Shown here: positions 15,001 through 24,696 of the stretch, piece by piece | Position numbering within the stretch: position 1 is the first letter of the stretch | Layout of the letters: each line of letters starts with the position of its first letter | Assembly: GCA_914767715.1 (NCBI GenBank) | Contig: OU612072.1 | Span: 14,260,001 to 14,324,000 of the forward strand | Source of the DNA: Membranipora membranacea | Lineage: Eukaryota > Bryozoa > Gymnolaemata > Cheilostomatida > Membraniporidae | Reading direction: 5' to 3' | Length of the DNA: 64,000 bases | The notes under the pieces: generated by a model | Told to the model about the DNA's origin: nothing | What the model saw: only the letters and a program-made list of their open reading frames with translations | Databases searched by the model: none | Translations under genes and position numbers: made by a program

Positions 15001-17723
15001 AAATGAGTCAGTGTTAAATACTGATATGAAGCAGCTTTATGCCTATTATTGATATTTATCCTCTTTGATATCGCTACTGATTTGTAGGTGTTTGATGATT
15101 TCACTACTTTCCGTGAGACTTACGGCCCGGTAGAGAAGCTCGATACAAGACTCTTCCTAGTCGGACCAAATATAGCTGAGGAGACCGATGTAAGTGTGCG
15201 GGAAAAATTCCTCAGACTATTTAGAGTAGAGTAATAGTCTGAGGACTTCTTGTATTGTCAGTAAACGAGTTCTCGACCTTGAAAAGATAATGTGAATTTT
15301 ACAGTTAAATATTATCAGTTTTTAGTGTAGTTTACTTATGACATGTATTTTCTACCATCAAAGTTCTCTTTGATTCATAAATTTTTGTGTCATTTGTGCC
15401 AAACTGTTCAAATTCATCAGGGAATTTGGGCCTAGGTAACAACTGATTGGAAGTTGCTCCCTCCTTTAACAAATAAAAATGGGATTCCTAATTTCTTCAT
15501 GACAATGACCAATATGGGCAGGTTATAAGGACAATTTGTCGATTTTGTCTTCATCATCAAGATATTACTGCATATACACTGTGAGTGGATCACCAGTGAC
15601 TCAAGTCATCTAGAGAGTGTTTCTTTTTATTCTATTTTCCCGCACAATTGAAAATTATTACCATTTTCTCGATTTCAGGTCGAGATCGAAAAAGGCAAAA
15701 CATTAAATATCAAAACTTTGGCGCTCGGAGATCTGGATGCAAGTAAAGGTACCCGAGAGGTCTTCTTCGAGGTGAATGGTTATATGAGGACTATATTTGT
15801 AGACGACAAAGCAAAGTCATCTGTAAGTAGCTGTATTATTCTTTATTTACATGATCCATACTTCCTTTTTGGCCTAGTTAAAATAAATTAAATATTAATA
15901 AATAAATAAATTATTATTATTATTATTATTTATTATTATGCACAACAGCATGGTGAAATACCACTCTCTGACTAGTTTTCAATTTGAATCAATTCAAATC
16001 TTATTATATATAAGCTCTTCACATATTGAAGATCTACAAAATCAGAAATCTTCCCAAGCCTGCTAAAACCCAATCACTATGGTCCAATGCTTCGAATGAG
16101 TGGTCCACTCCAGAATCGAATGAAGCATGCTTAGGTTTCCATGATGACAAAACTTTTAAAAAAACTGCCGGGCCTCCCGCATTGAAGTAATTGTCACTAA
16201 GCGCTCTATCTATTCATCTACATCCGATTCGTATAAATTTGGCTCCCCAATTTGAATGAGTAAACGCGAACCAATGTGAGCGGATGTTGACCTAAATGCT
16301 ATATCCATAGTGATTGTCGTCGAGTCAGTTTATGATACATGCTAGCTTGTGTATCTACCTATGCTATGCAGCTTGCTCAGAAAGCTAATTAATGTTTACT
16401 TTTAGATTATATAAGTTTTATGTCTGGCTTTCGTGTTTGTGGTCTGATCCAGCAAAGTGATTACAAAGCAGCTATGTATTTGGAGACATAAATGAACTCT
16501 TTCCTACTTCTACTATAATACGGGTTGTTTACCTCGCTGACTTACTACTTATTCCACTGTTTAATTTTTTTTTTAGACGATGTCATTCCATCCTAAAGCT
16601 TTGAAGGGAGTTAAAGGCTCTGTTGGTGCTCCTATGCCAGGTAGGGACAAGTTGTTGTATTATTTATTTGTACTTTTTTTTTACACACATACATTATTTG
16701 TATTACAAACCTTAAAATTACATTCACTATGTTTCCATGCTTCGAATTTGTGGTTCACTCCAATTTCGAATGGTTAGAATCCAGTGGATTCTAACCATTC
16801 CCATGATGGAAAAAACATGAAAAGCATCTGCCTCATTGTGTGCAAGCACGCTAACCATTCAGCGACGCCGCCAATTAGTAAGTGGGTCGAATTAACACGG
16901 TATAGATATTCGCGTCCAAAGAGTCATTTAAGTGACTTTAATGTCATTTCCATGGGGCGATTACTCCCGAAATCCTTACGAAATCGCAACATGGAATCAT
17001 AGTGATAGTAATCAAAGTTCGCAGTCTCAAACGCGTAGCTGCAGAGAGCAGCTTTGTCATTTTTATTTGTTGTATAAATGTCTGGACCTAAGCATGAAAC
17101 ATGGATAATGTAAACAAATATAAAACATAAGGGAATGTAAATAAATGAATATAATGGATATAATTGGAATATATGATAATAGTATATGATATAATATAAT
17201 ATAATAGTATATAATCATTAGGTCTGTATAAGATATTCGATGATGCAACTATGGATTGTGTGCCCTCAATCTACCTTGTAACTTTCAACTCATACTTAGA
17301 AGATGGTTCAATCTTTGGCGGTTTGGCTCCACGTTGTAATGATAGTGCGTTACGGTAATTGCATAATGATAATAGTGGATTACGCTAGTTTAATTGCATA
17401 TTGCATAATGATCATAATGTATTGCAATATTGCATTTTGCATAATAATCATGATAATGCATATGGTCACCTTTTTGTACTTATCTTGCTCATATCTATAC
17501 TTGACACAGTTATCCACACGTATTTCATCCAATTACAGGACAAGTGATAGACATAAGTATAAAAGAAGGAGATAGAGTCGAAAAGGGCGACCATCTTGTA
17601 ATCCTGTCAGCCATGAAGATGGAGATGACTGTGTCTGCTCCAACCTCCGGCCTCGTCAAGAAAATACACATCAACTCTGGTCAAAAACTCGAGGCTGGCG
17701 ACCTTCTCATCGATATCGAGTAG
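2..17723 (+). CDS. PC: Pyruvate carboxylase, 23 exons, 5' end outside window
   Basis: Biotin enzyme that carboxylates pyruvate to oxaloacetate using ATP and bicarbonate, mitochondrial in animals. Exons: 2-121, 484-649, 1861-2006, 2613-2730, 3304-3467, 3865-3971, 4553-4715, 4907-5089, 6592-6736, 7108-7197, 8870-9091, 9549-9705, 10063-10169, 10521-10654, 11179-11434, 12383-12511, 12789-12904, 13427-13606, 13938-14084, 15088-15189, 15679-15822, 16577-16640, 17539-17723. Joined they give about 1114 codons with no stop, against roughly 1180 for animal PC, so about 65 N-terminal residues (targeting peptide and first biotin carboxylase strands) lie upstream. Every junction keeps phase; all introns are GT..AG except one GC..AG. 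The protein lines up with vertebrate PC almost without gaps. The stop is TAG at 17721-17723. No frameshift or nonsense change is visible, so it looks functional. Confidence 0.97.
650..1860 (+). repeat. PC intron 2: GTGAGTGAGTTAGCGGGTGG minisatellite, then plain sequence
   Basis: From about 651 to 810 the intron holds loosely repeated units built from GGGCAAGTTAGGGAAT and GTGAGTGAGTTAGCGGGTGG. These contain many GTGAGT and GTTAGT strings that look like splice donors. From 811 to 1860 I see no gene or recognisable element beyond short ATTAGAATTAG repeats near 1560-1600. Confidence 0.7.
2007..2612 (+). other. GC-AG intron of PC
   Basis: Exon 3 ends at the Glu codon GAG (2004-2006) and is followed by GCAAGT instead of GTxxGT. 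The next exon starts after the AG at 2611-2612 with Glu-Leu-Lys. Splicing GAG|GCAAGT restores the order that PC needs (NNKE then ELKEQY). The nearest GT, at 2011, would add four bases and break the frame. GC-AG introns are a known minor class read by the ordinary spliceosome when the rest of the donor fits the consensus, as here. Confidence 0.85.
3531..3640. repeat. Dispersed intronic repeat, copy 1 (PC intron 5)
   Basis: About 110 bases starting ACTCTGCGCAGGTGTGAACT and ending ACCCCTACGAT resemble 12926-13040 in a later PC intron, same orientation. Shared blocks are GTGxGAACTGTTGAG, CTCTGC(A/G)GCATA, GACTTGAATT/GGCTTGAACT and AAATTGGGAAA. It is an old interspersed repeat of unknown class. 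Confidence 0.65.
4386..4417. mobile_element. Short fold-back element, TAGCC type (32 bp)
   Basis: TAGCCTTGTCA and its exact reverse complement TGACAAGGCTA flank a 10-base loop. The ends match the longer fold-backs at 8057, 10999 and 14318, so this looks like an internally deleted member of that family. Confidence 0.65.
6763..6806. repeat. ATAAATAC octamer microsatellite
   Basis: About five head-to-tail copies of an ATAAATAC-like 8-mer just inside PC intron 9. Confidence 0.85.
8057..8114. mobile_element. Fold-back MITE, TAGCCTTGTCAT type
   Basis: The left arm TAGCCTTGTCATATGGCTAC pairs with a right arm ending GTGACGAGGCTA; the inner part TTTTGTTT...AAACAAA also pairs. Total 58 bases. It is a non-coding palindrome inside PC intron 10. 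Confidence 0.7.
8495..8551. mobile_element. Fold-back element with TAGCCTGTCTTGACAAG arms
   Basis: TAGCCTGTCTTGACAAGC at the left pairs with GCTTATCAAGACAGGCTA at the right around a 20-odd base loop. Its TAGCC...GGCTA ends agree with the other small palindromes of this gene, but the inner sequence differs, so it may be a sister subfamily. Confidence 0.65.
8600..8728. mobile_element. 129-bp near-perfect palindromic MITE bounded by TTAA
   Basis: The left half, TTAAGTGCTCAAACTGTG onward, is repeated as its reverse complement ending CACAGTTTGAGCACTTAA. The arms are about 60 bases with only a few mismatches and almost no loop. Both ends read TTAA, the target duplicated by piggyBac-type transposases, but the usual CCC start of that family is not obvious, so the class is open. 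Confidence 0.7.
8870..12904 (+). other. PC: PC carboxyltransferase domain, exons 11-17
   Basis: TIM-barrel domain that moves the carboxyl group from biotin to pyruvate. It starts with the [15 protein letters not shown] signature (metal-binding Asp, exon 11), then [12 protein letters not shown] across exons 11/12, [19 protein letters not shown] (exon 12), [13 protein letters not shown] (exon 13), ILCIKDMAGLL across exons 14/15 with the Lys that is carbamylated in characterised enzymes, and [11 protein letters not shown] (exon 15) with the two metal-binding His. Exon 16 carries MRSGNSDVY and exon 17 [10 protein letters not shown]. The domain looks complete. Confidence 0.93.
10999..11067. mobile_element. 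Fold-back MITE, TAGCTTTGTCATGC type
   Basis: TAGCTTTGTCATGCAGTCAC pairs with GTGGCCGCATGACAAAGCTA, and the inner CTTGTTT pairs with AAACAAA-like sequence. It is 69 bases long and lies in PC intron 14. The same design occurs at 8057 and 14318. Confidence 0.7.
12926..13040. repeat. Dispersed intronic repeat, copy 2 (PC intron 17)
   Basis: Partner of the repeat at 3531-3640, in the same orientation and diverged by substitutions and small indels. It starts just after the donor of exon 17. Confidence 0.65.
13427..15822 (+). other. PC: PC post-barrel and central (allosteric/tetramer) region, exons 18-21
   Basis: Exon 18 begins with [18 protein letters not shown], highly conserved at the end of the carboxyltransferase part. 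Exons 19-21 cover the more variable region that in solved PC structures forms the tetramerisation and allosteric linker domain. All four exons are whole numbers of codons (60, 49, 34 and 48), so loss of any one would keep the frame. Confidence 0.85.
14318..14386. mobile_element. Fold-back MITE, TAGCCTTGTCATGCCGCC type
   Basis: The arms TAGCCTTGTCATGCCGCCAC and the degenerate partner GTAGCAGCGTGCCAGGGCTA lie 69 bases end to end, with TTTTGGTTT/AAATCAAAA inside. Same family and length as 10999-11067. It is in PC intron 19. Confidence 0.68.
15886..15946. repeat. AAT/ATT microsatellite in PC intron 21
   Basis: Runs of AATA followed by ATT triplets, of simple-repeat character only. Confidence 0.85.
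16577..17723 (+). other. PC: PC biotinyl (BCCP) domain, exons 22-23
   Basis: The C-terminal swinging-arm domain. Exon 22 gives [18 protein letters not shown]. Exon 23 gives the biotinylation motif SAMKMEM, whose Lys codon is at 17616-17618; this Lys is the biotin attachment site across the family. The protein ends LLIDIE, as in other PCs. The 898-base intron between these exons is filled with AT-rich and TGCATAATGAT-like short repeats. Confidence 0.93.
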
Positions 17724-17892
17724 TGTATATGCGTATATGAGTATATGTGTATACGTGTTTACACCTATATGCATATATGAGTAAATGCGTATACTAGTTT
17801 AAACGTTTATGAGTATATGCGTATATGAGTAAATGAGTATATGTGTTTATGAGTATATGTATATGAGTATATATTATGTATATGCGTGGTCT
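17724..17892 (+). repeat. GAGTATATGCGTATAT minisatellite starting at the PC stop codon
   Basis: Directly after the TAG stop, some 165 bases consist of diverged units of the type GTATATGAGTATATGTGT, so the start of the PC 3' UTR is a tandem repeat. It has a strong purine/pyrimidine alternation (TATGTGTATACGTG). Confidence 0.8.
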
Positions 17893-18738
17893 CTTTTTTT
17901 TATCAACTATAACAAATACTTTAGCGTGATAATCTATAAACAGTAATGTCAATGGAACTCAAATTTGGTTTTGTTAAACTACCAAGTGGTCATAAGCAAG
18001 CAATGATACAGCAATGGTTATGGATTTTATTAGCAATATATTAATCCGAGTCGTTCTAAAGTTTTGTTATCACATTGCCTAGTCTTGTTTTTTGTGGTCG
18101 AGCAGTAGATGATTGTATTTTTGTACGTAAATATTAAAAATGGGTTGGATGTTCCTAGTTTACAATCAGCAAAGCCACCAATAATAATGTTATGTTATAT
18201 AGCGTTATATTACGTTATAATATTTTAATGTTATATTACGTTATAATATGCTTTACCCAATACGCCAAAATTTGACATTTCTACCCCAATGCTGATTTTT
18301 TATATCGTTACATCCACAAAATAATCTCTTTACTATAAGCATCATGCACCATATATAGAGTCAATAACAGCTAATAATTGATCAACTGTATATATATTTT
18401 GGAACTCTCTTCGTCAAAATAAAATGCTTGAACTTTTGTTTCAAGTGATTGACAAAATAATAGTGTTGTGAGTGGGTGAAAAACCCCATTATATATGAAT
18501 GACTGTGAGATGGTATGTACATTGACGACTATGGGTATGAATATATGAAAATTGGAGATAGTTGGTGAAATATGAAAGGTTATTATATAATGCAAACTTA
18601 AAATAGCTGGGAAACACTTTCACCGCTGAATGAATCTTTTATTGTATTTTCTTCTGGTTAGAGTCCCGTATGTTAGGTGTTTTGTATAGTATTGACAACT
18701 CCAGCATTAATTTAAGCAGATTTCAGATCCCTGTTGCC
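17893..18738 (+). other. PC 3' flank, possible polyadenylation signal
   Basis: No coding potential. An ATTAAA hexamer at 18133-18138 is a plausible PC polyadenylation signal about 410 bases after the stop; no AATAAA is closer. From about 18185 to 18250 a TTATATTACGTTATAAT unit is repeated. The rest is unremarkable AT-rich sequence. Confidence 0.4.
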
Positions 18739-18776
18739 AAAGTCTCAGACACAATTTCTCACCTCACCTTTCTCAC

Positions 18777-19379
18777 CTAGTCCGCCGTGCTCCGGGATGG
18801 GTGGCGGTCCCGCAGGGCACCAAGTTCTATCAGAGAATGCCATCTGATTCTTTCATCAACATCTTCATCTGAGAGGCCCCATCTCAGCATGTCATCCTTC
18901 ACTGTATCCATCCATCTTTTCTTTGGCCTCTCTCTCTTTCTCTTTCCCTGTATTCTCATCTCAGCCACCATTCTAATATCTTCTTCCCTATCTCTCCTGC
19001 GTACATGTACATACCATTGAAGACGTCTCTTCCTCATACCTATTGCAATCGCTTCTATTTTGGCCTCCTCCCTTATACTCTCATTTGTTTTGTGCTCTTC
19101 CCAGCCTATATTATAAAAGGTGTCGGAGCATCCTCATCTCAGTTGCACTTATCTTGTCTTCTTGTCTTTGAGTCAGTGGCCAGATCTCATTTCCATACAT
19201 CAGTGTAGGTTTTATTGCCGTCTTGTACAACAGAACCTTGAGCTTGGTGGGAATTTTCTTATCTCAAAGCACTCCTGTCAGCTCTCTCCATCTATTCCAT
19301 GCCTTCTCTATCCTCTTTGCAATTTTTATTCCGCATCCTCCCTCTTGATCTATTGTGGTTCCCAGGAACCGTAAGCGTA
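18777..19379 (-). pseudogene. RTE LINE C-terminal domain
   Basis: Reading from 19379 down: RFLGTTIDQEGG-like sequence, KRIEKAWNRWRELTG in shifted frames, then an 86-codon open stretch with RKRRLQWYVHVRRRD, GKRKRERPKKRWMDTVKDD and LSDEDVDERIRW. This is the RTE/BovB 3' domain (normally RLRWYGHVxRM...GRPKxRWxD). Confidence 0.85.
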
Positions 19380-19885
19380 TTGTAGCCACGTGGTTAATGT
19401 CCATAAGTGGTTAAAACTTAGTCAAGCATACCGCGGTTATAATAAGGGCATTGTTTCTAAATTCTATAGGCAGGCGGCTAATGAGTGAACATACATACTA
19501 ACTCAGTTATAACACGCTAGCGACTATATTATAACTCTTATTTTTATTAACAATATCTGACCTCAGAAGAGACATATAAAATTGTTGAGCTCAACGTATT
19601 GACCTTGTCAGTTGTTTGCCTCGTTACAACCACATAAAATTATCATCCAATTAGAAACAATCTGACAAATAGTTTACCAATCAGAATTCTTCTTTCCCAC
19701 CAGTCGATGCAACTTCTTATTATTATGGCAGACAGAAATGTATCATAATGTTTTGTTTTGAGGAAGTTAGTAGGACAGCTGTGGTCTGTGGTCAGGTCTG
19801 TGCAGTGTGGTGGGAGGGCATTAGCATGTAACATTTATAATGTGCACATTACTTGATCATTATATTGCCTGGGCAGCTAAATATT
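19380..19885. other. Foreign segment inside the RTE reverse transcriptase
   Basis: About 500 bases between the HQG-like RT motif and the RFLGTTIDQEG motif do not resemble RTE sequence and have no ORF. In a complete RTE this interval would be roughly 390 bases encoding the YADD palm. Either an element inserted with deletion of the target, or a rearrangement swapped the core. I see no target duplication at its edges; breakpoints are approximate. Confidence 0.55.
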
Positions 19886-20380
19886 GTGGTTCAATGACAG
19901 GGCTTGTTGGTGTGACAAGGCTTTTATCTCAATCTCATCTGTTTCACCAACACTTGTCACAACTGATGTTTTTCAGTCCTTGTACATGTCTTTGATTGCA
20001 CTTACATTTGTCTCTGGAACTCCACGCTTCCTCAGACAGTACCAGATTAGGTCTCTAGGTACTGTATCATAGGCCTTCTCTAGGTCGTCAAAAACCATAT
20101 GCAAGTCCTTTTGGTGTTCCCTCATCTTTTCCTGGCATACTCTCAAACAAAACATGGGCTGTGTTGTTGACTTCCCTTTCTGGAAGCCATACTGCCTGCC
20201 ACTGATCTTACTCATTTCCCTTATCCTCGCCTCTATAACTCGCTCCCAGAGCTTTAGACAGTGACTGAGGAGTTTCATCCCTCTATAGTTTGAACAGTTT
20301 AGAGGATCTCCCTTTTGCTTATAAAAAAGGCGTGATTTTGCTTTTTCTCCATTCCGGTGGTATCCCATTTTCCTGTACAT
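19886..20380 (-). pseudogene. RTE reverse transcriptase fingers/palm, truncated
   Basis: RT motifs: [30 protein letters not shown], and the first catalytic Asp in [13 protein letters not shown]. After KDMYKD a stop follows, but weak similarity runs on to a degenerate HQxxALSL near 19890. The YADD catalytic pair that should come next is absent. Confidence 0.85.
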
Positions 20381-21152
20381 CTTGTAGTACAGCTGTCATC
20401 CAGGCCAAACTGGTCTGCCCAAGACTCTTCACTTCCTCTATTGGGAATTCGTCTGGTCCAGTTGCCTTTCTATTTTTCATCTTCTCAAACTGTATTTTGA
20501 CTTCGGGTTCGCTAATCAGCCTCATCGGTCCCTCTATTTCATCACTCCTCTGCAAGTCCTTTGATTTTTGGTGTGGAGCAACTTGTCAAAATATTCTCTC
20601 CATCTCTTCTTAATATCATCATCTCCACGCAAGATTTTGCCCTCTCTATCCTTCACAAAGATCATCCTGTCTATGTCTTGAGACCTCCTTTTTCTGGTTT
20701 TGGCAAGCTTATAGAGGTTCTTTGGTCCATTTTCTTTGAGATCTTCATACAACTTTTCATACCCCTTTTCTTTTGCTATCGCCACTTTCTCCTTTGTTGT
20801 TTTATTCTTTTCTCTATAGTCTCTTTCTTTGGCTTCAGCCTCCTCTGGGTCCATCTCCAGTCTTTCCTTCGCTCTCTGTCAAAGCAGCACGTTTCTGTCC
20901 TACTGCTTCCTGTACCTCTGAATTCCAAAACCAAGACTCTTTCTCTATGTATTTCCCTCCAGATGTTTCGCCAAGTTCCTCTTTTGCTAGTTCAACTGCC
21001 TTCTGGTACGTATTTCCCCATGTCCATTCCCTTGTCTCCTTACTCTCGATGTATTCAGTTAATTTCTCTATATACTCCTGCCCTTCTTCCTTTAACTTCC
21101 ACCACTTAGTCCTAGCCTTTCTTTTCCTTCGCCGCTCTCGCTTTCTCTTCAC
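20319..21152 (-). pseudogene. RTE LINE linker and RT start, frameshifted
   Basis: Continuation of the RTE protein in three overlapping frames: a Lys/Arg/Glu-rich linker (20835-21152), then REYFDKLL (20534-20854), then the RT lead-in KNRKATGPDEFPIEEVK (20319-20555), the usual NRKATGPD motif of LINE reverse transcriptases. At least two frameshifts separate the pieces. Confidence 0.82.
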
Positions 21153-21163
21153 TGTAAGATCCG

Positions 21164-21886
21164 CTATGAGAAGTCTATATTATGCTGTGGTGCTATAGAC
21201 TCTCCCGGCACTACCTCGCAGTTCCTCACTGCTCTTAGGTGGTGTCTTCTAAACGCTATATAGTCTATGACTGACCTATTTCCTCCACTCTTGAATGTTA
21301 TCAGATGCTCTTCCTTCTTTTCAAAGAAAGTGTTAATGAGTGCCAAGTCGTAATTCTGTGCCATCTCCAACACTCGCTCTCCCTCCTCATTTCTCCTTCC
21401 TATCGTCCAACCTCCATGCCATCTCTCTACTCCCTCTCTATCCCTTCCAACATGTCCATTCAAATCTCCCGCAACTATCAAATCTTCTCCTTTTGGGATT
21501 CCAACCAAGATGGCGTTAAATTGGTTCCAGAACAAATCTTTCTCCTCCTGACTGCATCCTTGCTGGGGGACATACACTGATATGATGTTAATGCTCATTC
21601 CAGGTATCACCAGTTTCATATATATTATGCGATCTGGCTTCCTTTCTACTGCTATTACTTTATCCTGCCAATATTCACTGAGACAAATCCCAACTCCATT
21701 TCTTGCTTTCTTCCCTCCGCAATAGTACAACTTGTACCCATCACCAAGAGCCCTGGCTTTTCCACCAGATTGACCCCCAGTCCCTCTCAATTCCTGTAGG
21801 CATAGTATGTTGATCTTCCTGGCTAACATAACCGCAGCAACTTCCCTGCTTTTTCCAGTAAGAGTACCAATATTCATCGTGGCCAT
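21164..21886 (-). pseudogene. RTE LINE endonuclease domain (start of ORF)
   Basis: 240 codons beginning MATMNIGTLTGKSREV, where MNIGTL is the usual RTE start. Exonuclease-endonuclease-phosphatase fold motifs are visible in order: LQEL (catalytic Glu), YVPQQG, GDLNGHVG (catalytic Asp and Asn), SVIDYIAFRR and PQH near the end. It nicks target DNA to prime reverse transcription. The frame is lost near 21170, after PGESIAPQH. Confidence 0.88.
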
Positions 21887-22489
21887 TCGAGTTTACAGTA
21901 TCGCCCCTCTCGTTTTCTTATCACAGCGTCGGGGTGATGGTGGTTCCGCTGCGAAGTGCCACATAAGGGTGGCGTCCTAGCATTGGTTGAAAATGTTGAT
22001 TGTCCCTGTTTTCTGTGAAGCAGGGGGGGATTTCACCAACCGGATGCCCTTCCTGACATTGAACCCTCTGTCTTTACGCGGGCTTGGGACCGGCTGTCAG
22101 AATCACTAGCTTGTGAAACCTCCAGGAGACATTAAAGTCTCAGACACAATTACCATTCCGAAATTCAACAATACATAACTAGAAATGCTCATGATCATGA
22201 TCATCAATGCCACAAAACTTCAGGGGTGTGGATGATATACACTCAGGTTGTTGATTCAGTTTATGATGGATGGCCAATTGGCGATGTCATTATAAGTGCA
22301 AATTAAAATGGCTGTCCTTTCCATGCCACCTATGAGGTAGACAGCCTGGTATTGTTGTCCTATTATGTGGCAGAACTCCCCCTACAATAACTTTCAGTGA
22401 ATACAGCCATAGAATATCTCACAAAAACAAACATGTTATAGTTATATTTATAGTTATATTTATATATTATTATATAACTAATAGAAGGG

Positions 22490-22595
22490 GTCCTCCCCAT
22501 GCTCCCTCCTTGCTTTTTTAATCTGGCTTCACCGGAATGTGAACTCGGGCCTCTCGCGCTGAGATCAAACACTCCAACCGCCCAGCCACGCTATG
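22490..22595 (-). repeat. tRNA-derived SINE
   Basis: On the - strand: GCGTGGCTGGGCGGTTGGAGTG (an A-box type promoter), then GAGAGGCCCGAGTTCACATTCC (degenerate B box) followed by GGTGAAGCCAGATT. Spacing is tRNA-like, but the cloverleaf is not intact and a body follows the tRNA part, as in a SINE. Confidence 0.55.
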
Positions 22596-22837
22596 TTGCA
22601 AAGCTCAGTGCAAAAATAATCCAGGTGTTTAAATTAAATGATGTAGTAGGTGTAAGCAGAAATAAATAGGTACCAAAACAAAACAAGTTAAAGCACCAAG
22701 TCGTGAAAAAGATGAAATGTAATGTCAATCATTTTTTAGTCAACCTTTTTTGTTTATTTTTAATGGTGCTTTTGAATAGCGTTTGCTTGAAAATGATACA
22801 GATGCCAAAGTATTCGAAAAACAAAATCTGTCTTTAC

Positions 22838-22875
22838 CGGGATCTGAACTCGGACCTCTCGGACCTCAATTTTCA
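22838..22875 (-). repeat. Fragment of the same tRNA-derived SINE
   Basis: The - strand reads GAGAGGTCCGAGTTCAGATC then CCGGTAAAGACAGATT, matching the B-box part of the SINE at 22490-22595 with a few changes. The A-box half is missing. Confidence 0.5.
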
Positions 22876-24460
22876 ATTGATTTCAAGCTTTCATGGTACA
22901 TATCAGAAAAAAGATATAATTAGCATACCCTCATCTGGTTATACTGCACATGGTGGTAGTAACACAGGACTGTGATTTAGCCGTTTCTTCTATTTTTTCC
23001 AAACTACTTTTTGAAAAAGAGATATGAGGCACTGTGGATATGGGTTTTTATACACATGCGTTTATCATAAACACAAAACTGAAAAATAAAATAGAAAGCT
23101 GACAGTGAACAGCAGGTGATTAACTAGTTCTTGATCAACGCATTTGCAACTGTGTTATTCTCCCTCCAAATTATCTTTTTAGTGACTGATGATGTAAATT
23201 GACTATTTCAATCCAAACAATTGATGATGAATGATCTCAGCAATTCTAGAAAACAGTTGGCATGGTGCTGAGAGTATCTATAAAGTGCTCAGTGCTCAGA
23301 CGCAAGTTTGTAAAATTCTCTTGGCCTTGTAGTCAATGCCACACCCAACATATATTGTAAGGGCAAATTATCGGCTGCTCAGCAATACGTCAGATATCAG
23401 ACACAAATGTGACAGTTTAAGATACAATGTGGGGAGTTGCTTCAGACTACAGGACATCACAATAAGTACATAAATTGTTTTTTGTTCAGTCTTGATAATA
23501 CTTTCCGAACGGACATGAAGGAATGTTAGGGTATAATGTCTGTGGCACCAAAAAGTTTCCAGATGTAATATGAGCCATGAGACGTGAAACATTAATCATT
23601 CCTACACTGCATCTTTATGACTTTATACTCAGCATAATATAATGTATGCAACCGCCCAGAATCAGATTTCTTTTTCTGTTGTCTTATGTGTACAGCTATT
23701 GAATTTCTTAGTTTGTTTAACCTCCTTGGCTGTCTTTGACTTTTACTGTACTGCTCAAATCAGTAAGCACAGGAACGATGCCGGAAACTGTGAACCAAGT
23801 TAGATCGTTATTATTTTATTAAGTTTTCAAACACTAAATCATTATTATAATAGAAATAAGCATTTTAACTTTTAACACAAACAAACCACTTGTAAATGAG
23901 CGAAAATAGGAAAAATCATCAATATATTATTGCGTTGTAATACTAACACATATTGAAGTTATTTAATTTGTTCTAAGGTTATTTGAAAAATATGAGAAAA
24001 ATTGGGTACAATATTTGAATCGGAAGAAAAGTTACACAATTGGGAACATAAACCTGATTCGCACGTACAGAATCATCATTAAATAAAACACAAGTTTAGT
24101 ATTTAGTGTGTAGTGGTAAATAACTGTAACCAGATGAAATACAAGCGTTTCTTTCAGTGACATTACAGTTTTCTTATTATGTGATAGACTTCATGTGCAG
24201 ACTCCGATAGACCAGCTTTCAGAAATATCTCTCGGAGAAGGTGATCTGGATGACGGCTGACCTCAACAACAGAGCACTCTGCCCCAAAGTACTCGAGTAG
24301 CTCCTGTCTATCCATATGAGTTTGAGGACCCCCGAACAGCTTTCCCGAACTCGTGAGTATGCATCAAGAAGATACTATCTTTTGCTAATAGCCTAAGCAA
24401 AAGCTGTGCATATGCATTCCTGTCACCGAAGATGAGAGAGCCGAACCCTCCTCAGTCCCA

Positions 24461-24508
24461 TATTATATTATATTATATATATATATTATATTATATATTA
24501 TATTATAT
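24461..24508. repeat. TATTA/TATA microsatellite
   Basis: Simple AT repeat at one edge of the insertion in the methyltransferase pseudogene. Confidence 0.85.
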
Positions 24509-24579
24509 CCATTGAATTCCATATCTGGAATAGCATCATTAGCTTTCTTTTGCAGAACAAAGGGCTTGCAAAAATAGCC

Positions 24580-24696
24580 AGTCCCTAGTAGCAATCTAGA
24601 AATGCTCTAATCATCGACACTGTAGGGGTATAATTACTGTTTGCAACATTGTAAACGAGACAATTTCTCAGGCTAATTATTCATGCTACTAGGGAC
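24580..24696. repeat. Inverted repeat within the insertion in the pseudogene
   Basis: AGTCCCTAGTAGCA at 24580-24593 and TGCTACTAGGGAC at 24684-24696 are reverse complements about 90 bases apart. Possible ends of a small MITE that contributed to the 340-base insertion. Confidence 0.5.

Larger units (their letters stand above)
18757..22133 (-). mobile_element. RTE-clade LINE, bounded by 18-bp target-site duplication
   Basis: A non-LTR retrotransposon of the RTE/BovB group (its endonuclease is often mis-named craniofacial development protein 2). On the - strand it runs from a short GC-rich leader (21900-22130, containing GGGCTTGGGACCGGCTG on the + strand) through apurinic endonuclease, reverse transcriptase and the C-terminal RTE domain to a GGTGAGA-repeat tail at 18757. 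AAAGTCTCAGACACAATT is present exactly at 18739-18756 and 22134-22151, so both borders of the insertion are defined. The reading frame is broken in several places and part of the RT is replaced (see 19380-19885), so it is dead. Confidence 0.92.
22152..24162. other. Intergenic stretch, two SINE pieces only
   Basis: Apart from the SINE sequences at 22490-22595 and 22838-22875 I see no gene. AT-rich, with short TATAGTTATATTTA repeats near 22440-22480. Confidence 0.5.

Noticed and set aside
20561-21198. Long + strand open frames (182 and 141 codons)
   Set aside because: They lie antisense to the RTE coding sequence and are rich in Ser/Leu/Phe as expected for the reverse of Lys/Glu-rich codons.
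21164-21886. Host gene resembling craniofacial development protein 2
   Set aside because: That database name belongs to RTE/BovB endonucleases. It is part of the LINE bounded by the 18-bp duplication.
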